From positions 9,695,349 through 9,759,348 of the forward strand of contig NC_049982.1 of the NCBI RefSeq assembly GCF_000003815.2: a stretch of DNA of 64,000 nucleotides, given 5' to 3'. The position numbers and the translations under genes are program-made. A model generated the notes under the pieces. The model did not search any database. It saw only the letters and a list, made by a program, of their open reading frames with translations, and was not told the DNA's origin. Position 1 is the stretch's first letter, and each line of letters begins with the position of its first letter. Origin of the DNA: Branchiostoma floridae. Its lineage: Eukaryota > Chordata > Leptocardii > Amphioxiformes > Branchiostomatidae. Below, one piece after another: positions 57,401 to 64,000 of the stretch.

Positions 57401-59219
57401 GGCTGTCATCCATCTGCAGCAAAGTATCCTGGGACTGACGACCTGGTCATAGGCCATAGGAAAATGTTAGCCTGAATTATGCTAGTAGTTTTTATTAGAT
57501 ATAAACAGTATGTAGAACAGAAAGGCCAGCAGGACCCACAAGTGAAAAGAAAGTGAAGTTAGATAGCAGTTCCATATGTCCTTCATTTGGCTTGTCAATT
57601 TAACAATGCCCTTGTCAAACAAATAACCAGTTGTGTAGTGTTCATACTCATAGAACGTGTAGAAATACTAATGTGTTCACACTCATACATAGGAAGAATA
57701 CATTGCAGGTCTGGAGAAGTGAAGTATATTGGTACCGTAGAGACCAAATTATGGGAGAGCGAAAAGTACCAACAGCAAGAGTGAAGATTGGCAGCCCACA
57801 GGCAGATCGCCTTCATCCTGAAGATGGTATCCAGGTACAGTCAAACCTGCCCGAGCGACCACCTCTTCTCAGCGACCACCTGGCCATTTCGACCGCTTTT
57901 TCTCGGTCCCGATTTATTTTCCCATTGACGTAAGCATTAGGCGACCTTTTCTCAACGACCACCTGGCCAACGCGACCGCGACCGGCCCAAATTGGGAGGT
58001 TTTCATCGATTTTTGATGATAACTAGCAGTTTTGTGCCGAAATCGACCAGTTTGACTCGGATTTTCGGGTTAAATTTACAGTTTACAGTGTTCGTGTTGT
58101 ATTTGACATTAAAAACCTCGCTTCTTTGCGTGCGTGCAGTGTGCTTGCTATTTGCCATTAAGCACAACGGAAACCATTTATACTTTGCATCGGGCATGTT
58201 TTGAGTCGATACTCTTCTCAGCGACCACCTGTTCAAATCGACCGCTTTTCCCCGGTCCCCCAAGTGGTCGTCTTGGGCAGGTTTGACTGTAGTAGTAGTA
58301 GCCCTCCCATGGCACTCTGAATCAATCTGAGTGATTTTTGTTACACTTGCACATTTCTCACTCTATCTATGCACAACTTTATTATATTGTACTACCAATA
58401 TACCATGAAAGTCTATAGAAGTTAACAATAAATCTTTTTGTGCAACTCACCAGAAATAGCTGCCTGCTGCTGTCCTCTCATTAGACTAGAACTTGGGTTC
58501 CTTCCTGGCACCAGAGGCACAGCAAAGTTCCCCTGCTCTGTGGCTTGTCTGTCTGTGGTGCTCGCATCACCCTGCAGAGTTGTCTGTACGAGACCTTGAA
58601 CTGCCCGACTGGTCTCATCCTGAGGAACCTGTTCGGACCAGTTCTGCACTGGAAAACTCTCAGTTTTCACCACTGTCTGTCGCACATGCTGGGTAGGTGC
58701 AGATGCAGTTGTGTTCGCTGAATTTCCCAAATACACGACATTAGACCTTCCAGTATTGTTCAGATTTGTTCCTGGGTTTGGTTGGATAGACCTGGGAGCT
58801 TGGAAATTTGTCAACCATTTAGGGTTGGCAACTTTTTCTGTGTTTGTGCCTGCATTTTGCGGGTTGGTCAGGATCTGGATATTTTGCGGTACCTTGCCGG
58901 GTTTTGTAGCAGGTGCAGGACGGATAATGATGATCTTTCGAACTTTGGATAAATCAGTTTGCTGATTGTTGGCAGAGTTTGCAGCCAGACCCAAGACAGG
59001 TACGGCTGTTATGCTCGGTCTCATAACCCCTGGCATTTTCTGTACATAAGGTACAGTCTGTGCTTCAATGGTTTTATTGGTGATGTTGTTTGCTACATGA
59101 TTGAGGAGAAGTCCAGCTGACTGTGGCACTGGGACCCCGAGAAGGGATGTCTGTGGTGTCAGTCCTGGGTTGTCTGCACTGGAACCACCACAGGCAGCCA
59201 GGGCAGGACGAGATCCCAT
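54416..59219 (-). CDS. FOXM1: FOXM1, forkhead cell-cycle transcription factor
   Basis: Coding exons in phase: 59219-58451, 57442-57318, 56939-56775, 56593-56486, 56232-56151, 55996-55857, 55219-54416, giving 730 residues. The forkhead domain spans exons 4-6: RPPYSYMALIQFAINSS, MTLKEIYTWIEGRFPYFK, then NSIRHNLSLHDIFIRET. QFAINS and IYTWIE with SYWTL are FOXM1-like. The long N-terminal exon is poor in known motifs. The last exon is rich in S/T-P sites (TPRKAAVTPPKSRSPGLFSP), as expected of a CDK-activated factor, and ends in an acidic-hydrophobic tail (LLEELGLDTIAELDVGNISF) where vertebrate FOXM1 has its activation domain. ATG 59219 follows an acceptor at 59256, so exon 1 is non-coding and its end is near 59959. 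A hAT MITE, a Tc1-type MITE and a 57-bp palindrome lie in its introns. Confidence 0.95.
55288..55717. mobile_element. hAT-type MITE, 414 bp, with 8-bp target duplication
   Basis: The element 55296-55709 starts TAGGGCTGTGTACCTAAA and ends with the exact reverse complement (18 bp). It is flanked by a perfect 8-bp direct repeat CACATAAT (55288-55295, 55710-55717), the hAT hallmark. Subterminal clusters of GTACCT/AGGTAC flank an AT-rich core, possibly transposase binding sites. It lies in the last FOXM1 intron. Confidence 0.92.
57007..57063. repeat. 57-bp near-perfect palindrome (28-bp arms, 1-base spacer)
   Basis: Left arm 57007-57034 (AAAAGAATATTCAGG...TAGCA), a single A at 57035, and an exactly complementary right arm 57036-57063. 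It lies in FOXM1 intron 3. The loop is too small for a microRNA hairpin. Confidence 0.97.
57836..58291. mobile_element. Tc1/mariner-type MITE, 456 bp, TA-flanked
   Basis: Starts TACAGTCAAACCTGCCCGAG and ends CTTGGGCAGGTTTGACTGTA, inverted with one mismatch in 20. The outer TA fits a Tc1/mariner target. The interior repeats GCGACCACCTG and CGACCGC blocks. It lies in FOXM1 intron 2. Diverged relatives are at 3.2 and 30.1 kb. Confidence 0.85.
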
Positions 59220-59959
59220 GTTTATCACACTCTCCTTGTGGAAAATAGGCAAACACTGGGAAGACTTTCACATAACAAATGGTGTGATTGTTGTCTATTC
59301 TGTGAAAATAGAAAGGAACAAATTAGTTGTGAATGAATTGTATGTTGGATTGCATATTTGTTCATAAAGTGGAATTGAGAATATTCATATCCTTCTCAAT
59401 AACATAGGGAATATCATATATTGTTCTGGCAATAATTAAAAAAAATATCGTAAAATAAAACACCATCTACTATGATCTAGTTAAAGTGCTTTCAGTTGCA
59501 TCAAAAAAGATGACATCATGTTTTCATCAAGACAGAATTCAGATAAATCATATACTTGTAGGGCAGTTGTAGTTTACCCTACATTCCATGTTCATAATTT
59601 TATTAGTACAAAAAATGTACGTGCATATGAAGTTGAGCCTCGTGATTGGTAGATTTTCTGACATATATATAATTTTATGTCAGCATATTTGGCAGACTAG
59701 ACATGTACACAGTACAGTTGATTGATATATGCAAACAAAGGAAACATACCGTGTTACGAACGCATGATACAATATTATGGCACTTATATTGTACTAATGT
59801 TCACAAAGATATTGACCTCATGAAGACAAGACTTCATCTCTCATTATATGCATGAAATATAATTTTTTCACAAAAAAAAAAGCTGCAGTGCCTCTATCGA
59901 TGCAAAATGGTTGACAACAAAAACATGTAAAGCTCTAGCTAACTTCAAACTCTTTTACC

Positions 59960-60366
59960 TTCAAGAGCACGTAAAGTCCAGTACGTAGTGCAGTACTTCA
60001 GAAGTAGCTACGGTGTATTTGGCTGTTGATCTGGAGAAACGGCAAGAAAATCTCCACAAACGTGGACCACATCCAAACTAAAACAGCTGCACATCGAGCT
60101 AAATTCTTCTCAACTTCCGGTTTCGGCGAATTTCAAATATTGAGACCAGCAGGTGGTAACCAATCAAATGCACGCTTAGCAGTCACGTGATAGCAAGGGC
60201 AAATCAGCTTACACATAAAGTCTCGCGGGAAGTTAGGGGTGAACGAGAAACTCCGAGACTTGAGACAGAGGGAGATTTGAAACTTTGTTTTGCGGGAGGA
60301 GGCGACAAGAAATCACGAAGAAATCGCTTCTTACCCCTGATAGCTATCAATAAAAGGAGTTTGCAG
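59960..60366. promoter_or_regulatory. Bidirectional promoter and leader exons, FOXM1 / RHNO1
   Basis: FOXM1's leader exon (minus) ends near 59959 with donor GTAAAAG; RHNO1's leader exon (plus) ends at 60366 with donor GTAATT. Between them are CCAAT (60160-60164), an E-box CACGTG (60183-60188) and an E2F-type GCGGGAA (60225-60231). E2F control would fit both genes' S/G2 role. No TATA box was seen. Sites are matched by eye and not tested. Confidence 0.6.
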
Positions 60367-60518
60367 GTAATTTTATTACTTAACAAAAGAGACACAGATA
60401 TATTTGCTATGCAATAGAGTGTGATCCATTGGCCCTTTTTTGTACAGTTTATAGGGAATGCATATGGGGAGGGGGGCTGTATAGAATCTCGACCTGGCCT
60501 GGTAGTACTAGACTAGCC

Positions 60519-60744
60519 CTCTCACAGAGATCAGAACACATGTGCGGCGACAGGAATTCTAGGTGATACGTGAAAGGTAAAGGCCCCGAATAAGAAAACA
60601 AAACTCGTCTGGAAATTGTTATGCAAATCAAAACAATGGTCGAGTCAAGGACTGTTCTCTTTTACGGGGCCTTTACCTTTGACATATCAGTCCTAGAAAT
60701 TAGTAGAATTCCTGTCACCACTTGCATTCTGATCTCTGTGAGAA
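60519..60744. mobile_element. Fold-back MITE with about 80-bp inverted repeats
   Basis: Left arm TCTCACAGAGATCAGAA, GACAGGAATTCT, AAAGGTAAAGGCCCCG is matched in reverse complement on the right (CGGGGCCTTTACCTTT, AGAATTCCTGTC, TTCTGATCTCTGTGAGA). It lies in the intron between the RHNO1 leader and first coding exon. Target duplication not clear. Confidence 0.8.
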
Positions 60745-60829
60745 GGCTTATAAGTAGGCCATGAAAGCAGCATTTGCTGGAACGGCAGTTCTGTTTTCTT
60801 TTACTTTGACTGCTTCTGTTTCAGAAACC

Positions 60830-61979
60830 ATGCCACGTCGCCGGAAGAAAACAGGCGACCAGAAGCATCCACTGATGTTTACGGAGAGCCCATGTGAGGG
60901 ACCCCGGCATGACAGCACGCTGGTGTTTGCCGCACACAGCCCTGTCACAGCTGATATCGTCATGGTGGACCCGAATGACACATCATCATGGGTAAAAACA
61001 GCGTTCCAGAGTAGTATTCTAATATATACCCTCCTCCACTAATGCATGGAGGTACAGTAAATTCCTTGGCTTTTGCAGTGGTCATATTTAGCAGTTTTTT
61101 TCCCAGTGTTTTACTTTTTGATTTAAACAAGGTTGAAACAATTCTGTAGTACAATTACATGTACAATAGTCATACAAGGGAGACATATGCCCCAGTGTCA
61201 CAAAAATGCAGTGGAGAGGAAATGAAACAACTGCAAAAGTTTCAAGATTTACAGGTCATTATTGAATAAAAAGCCTGCAGATCCACACAGAGTCTTACAG
61301 CTGAGGGCAGAATACTTGTCTTGGGTCCATCAGTTCTACCTGTGGAAAGGGGCCAGTGGAAAATACTGATAAGTTCAACATTTTCAATAAAAAGACAAGA
61401 ATTTGTAGTAAATGCATTGCTATTTACATTTCGGTGGAATCCCCAACACACATTTCTGCCTCATTGTTTTAGGTTTCCCCCCAGTTTCGAGCCAGCCAGA
61501 TGGCCTGCAGTGAACCCAAACGTAGGAGGCGGGGAGCCAAGAAGACGTCCAACAATCAAAGTGCTGTGGTCGGCAGGCGGAAACAAAATCCAACTGGACA
61601 AGAAAACATCAGCACTGTACAAACAAATGATGTCCGGACGAAGTTAAAGTATGGGATTCTGAAGTTTGAAGGAGAACAAACGTACACTGACTTTTCTTCA
61701 AGTAACGACAGTACGCTAGAAGAACTGGACATATCAGAGGAAGAGGATGACCCAAAATGTCAAGAAGAAGAACAAGTTACACCAAACAGAAGGCATGATG
61801 AAAAAAACAGAACTAACAGAGAGCCTCTCCTTCCCCCCAAAGACTGGACTGACAAACTGAACACAGCTGCCAGGGATATTTTGGTACAAGACACTCCTGT
61901 TGGTTGTTATGGCATGAAAGCTAGTGCGCAGAGAAGACAGGAACTACTACGCGCAAAGACATTCCAAACCATAGAATAA
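60830..61979 (+). CDS. RHNO1: RHNO1, 9-1-1 interacting checkpoint protein
   Basis: Two coding exons, 60830-60991 and 61473-61979, join in phase to 222 residues (human 238). The start MPRRRKK follows an acceptor TTTCAG at about 60820, so there is a non-coding first exon. The motif S-W-V-S-P-Q-F, formed exactly across the intron, corresponds to the RAD1-binding motif of RHNO1, by which it docks on the 9-1-1 clamp and promotes ATR signalling with TOPBP1 (known in mammals). The basic segment (KRRRRGAKK), acidic middle and C-terminal VQDTPVGCYGMK...RRQELL also match the family. Head-to-head with FOXM1 as in mammals, which strengthens the call. Confidence 0.9.
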
Positions 61980-64000
61980 ATCTGAGATTGCTCAATAGAT
62001 TGTCAGATGAGGAAAGTATTGATAACAACCATATTTTGTGAAAAATATTGTAATTACGAGTAATAAATTATAAAGAGGGCAAAGTGTGTAATCAGCAATG
62101 AATTTTAAAAGTGATGATTTTGTATTACTGGGTTCAATTTAATGAGCATGTATTAAATCTGATATTTGATTGTGTCTGTGATTGTGTCTGTTATCTTAAA
62201 TAACAGTGGACTTGATGTAATTTCATACAGGGCAGGATATAAAAGCAAAATAAACCATGCCTTCAGGTCACACAATAAAAGTCCATTAAACTGACTGTAG
62301 AGAGGAAGGCTACTGAGTACATTATTATCAGATTTAACACTTCTTGGAACAAGAAGATCTCAATAGTTTATGTCCTGGAATTTGACTTATTGATCAGTAC
62401 TGTCACACATGAAAACAATAATGGTAATCAATGTAAATTTAGAAGTCCTACACTCTGATGCGCTTTTCTTCTTTACATTAATATATTGTCTCGTCTGTCT
62501 GTTCATATGAGGCAAAATAAACCATAAGGGAATATACTTTTATGAAGGTTAGATGTCCAAGTAAACAACAACAAAACACAATCCAAATTCAAGTAACCGT
62601 TTTTATCTAGTTGTAGTGAATGAGTTGTATTTGTACATAAGACGACTCCAGGAACATGTGCACATACTGTAGTCATTGGGGACACCTGTCGTTCAAGATT
62701 ATTTCTGCAGCACCGTTGCCATTTTTTCGCAGTAGTAGTTTGTGTCATGACGACGGAGCTTTTGAGCTGTCGAGTATTGGGGATATCTCACCTTCCATCG
62801 TAACAGAATTTGGGAACGTTATTGTATTAGATCTATGAAACAAATGAATGTGTCAGATTAGACGACTTACATCGTCACGCAGTGGCATTTAACTTTGCCA
62901 GATTAAGCGGAATTCATTTGGTGCCTAATTAACGTGGCTGCGCTTATAGTATACTGGGCAAATGGTTACAAACCCTTCAGTGTTCAGTTTTTTTTGTAGG
63001 TCGTTCAGTCGTGAACATGTTTCCAAGGATAACCTTAGAACGTAAACTCGGCAAATGCGTGATCGATAAAGCTTCAGGGGTAAATTTAGTTTTAACGGCT
63101 GTTGTCTTGTCTACGTCTATAGATATATCTGTCTATGTATATTCACCTATTTATATCCATCAATCTCTTTATAGATATAGATATGATTAATATAGATAGC
63201 ATTTCATCCTGATTGTCAATCCCTCGTAGTAAGATATTTGATAAGCTTCATTTGATTTCGGTACAAATGTATTATAAGATTCCTTAGCTTTTGCACTGAG
63301 CGAGAAAGTTCCCCCCTAAAATTTTGCATGTTCGTTGTGACAAATTTATGGCATATTGTCAGATGTTTGTAGTTGTACATGGAGACAGTGAAGTAGAGCA
63401 GAGTCGATGGAAACAATAGTGATTTAATCACATTGTCAGTCAGTATACCCTTCAATGGTTTATCCAGATCGTCATGGTGCCAATATCACCCGAATCACAT
63501 GTACACATCGTCATTGAGATAAATAGCATATTAGGAAGTTTAAAACTGAAAGTGTCAATAAATAAATAATCCATCATCAAGTACCAGCAAGAATTTCATA
63601 TATATATAGAAGTTCTTGTTCTCATGACTGCTGGAGAAGAATGTTCCTTAGTCAAGAACGTTGATTTACTTTCTTAGTCTTATTCGCTTACATTACATCT
63701 GGTGAAATATCTCAAAACAATTTTAACTGTTGGTCGTTTGATCGTCGTGAAAGCAGATATCGATTAGAGATCTTCAGACAAAAATGGACAAGGCTTAAGA
63801 AAGTGATAATTAAGGCACAGTTTCGTGAGATTGTGCAGGAGTTTGGGGTTGTTACAGTAGGCCCCTGACTGTATTAAAGGACGTCTTTGGATGTCACAGT
63901 TTCGTCACGAGAAGAAGTATAGTCTCATCTCCATCGCTGCCGATTTTCTGATTACACCAAAGTCACATTGTTCTTGTCATTAGTTAGATCTTCCATTGAC
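61980..64000. other. 3' UTR of RHNO1 and intergenic, no gene seen
   Basis: AATAAA signals occur near 62060 and 62246. Beyond them the sequence is AT-rich with a diverged copy of the GAAGGTTAGACATCCAGG repeat at 62543-62563. No exon or RNA gene was recognised. Confidence 0.55.

Noticed and set aside
60187-60417. Protein-coding ORF in the RHNO1 leader exon
   Set aside because: It crosses the leader donor at 60366 and has no conserved features; at most an upstream ORF.

Overview
This is eukaryotic genomic DNA: multi-exon genes with short GT-AG introns, tRNA-derived SINEs, MITEs and one full-length LINE. Gene content and style (orthologues of FOXM1, RHNO1, ITFG2, RUVBL2 and LDLRAD3, an intronless LRR-Ig receptor, a reductase-SDR fusion) point to an invertebrate deuterostome, most likely a cephalochordate (amphioxus, Branchiostoma). 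That assignment is inference. All exon models were read from the sequence by checking splice sites and reading phase by eye.

Layout. 1-8.2 kb, plus: 3' part of a large NRPS-like enzyme, a thioester-reductase domain fused to a C-terminal short-chain dehydrogenase. 10.9-15.4 kb, plus: LDLRAD3-like receptor with three LDL-A modules, one membrane segment and a PPxY tail. 16.9-17.4 kb: 40-bp minisatellite. 17.9-31.1 kb, minus: ITFG2; its intron 9 holds an apparently intact Tx1/L1-type LINE (about 20.1-26.6 kb, plus) enclosed by two halves of an inverted-repeat element. 28.4-29.7 kb: a 100-N gap with a duplicated ITFG2 exon on its two sides, probably an assembly fault. 31.6-44.8 kb, plus: RUVBL2, head-to-head with ITFG2; its 6.3-kb intron 10 holds an intronless AMIGO-like LRR-Ig gene on the opposite strand. 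46.1-50.6 kb, minus: a secreted protein of unknown family with four [W/F]-rich ...F-G motifs, a candidate precursor of amidated peptides. 51-53 kb: repeat-rich (MITEs with 9-bp target duplications, SINEs). 54.4-60.1 kb, minus: FOXM1. 60.2-62 kb, plus: RHNO1, divergent from FOXM1 across a short promoter. 62-64 kb: no gene seen.

ITFG2, FOXM1 and RHNO1 are also close neighbours in vertebrates, and FOXM1/RHNO1 is a known bidirectional pair in mammals, so the window appears to preserve an ancestral chordate gene block. Functionally the genes are a mixture: KICSTOR/mTORC1 nutrient sensing (ITFG2), AAA+ chromatin and assembly factor (RUVBL2), cell-cycle transcription (FOXM1), ATR checkpoint (RHNO1), ubiquitin-ligase adaptor receptor (LDLRAD3-like), thioester reduction (NRPS-like) and putative peptide signalling.
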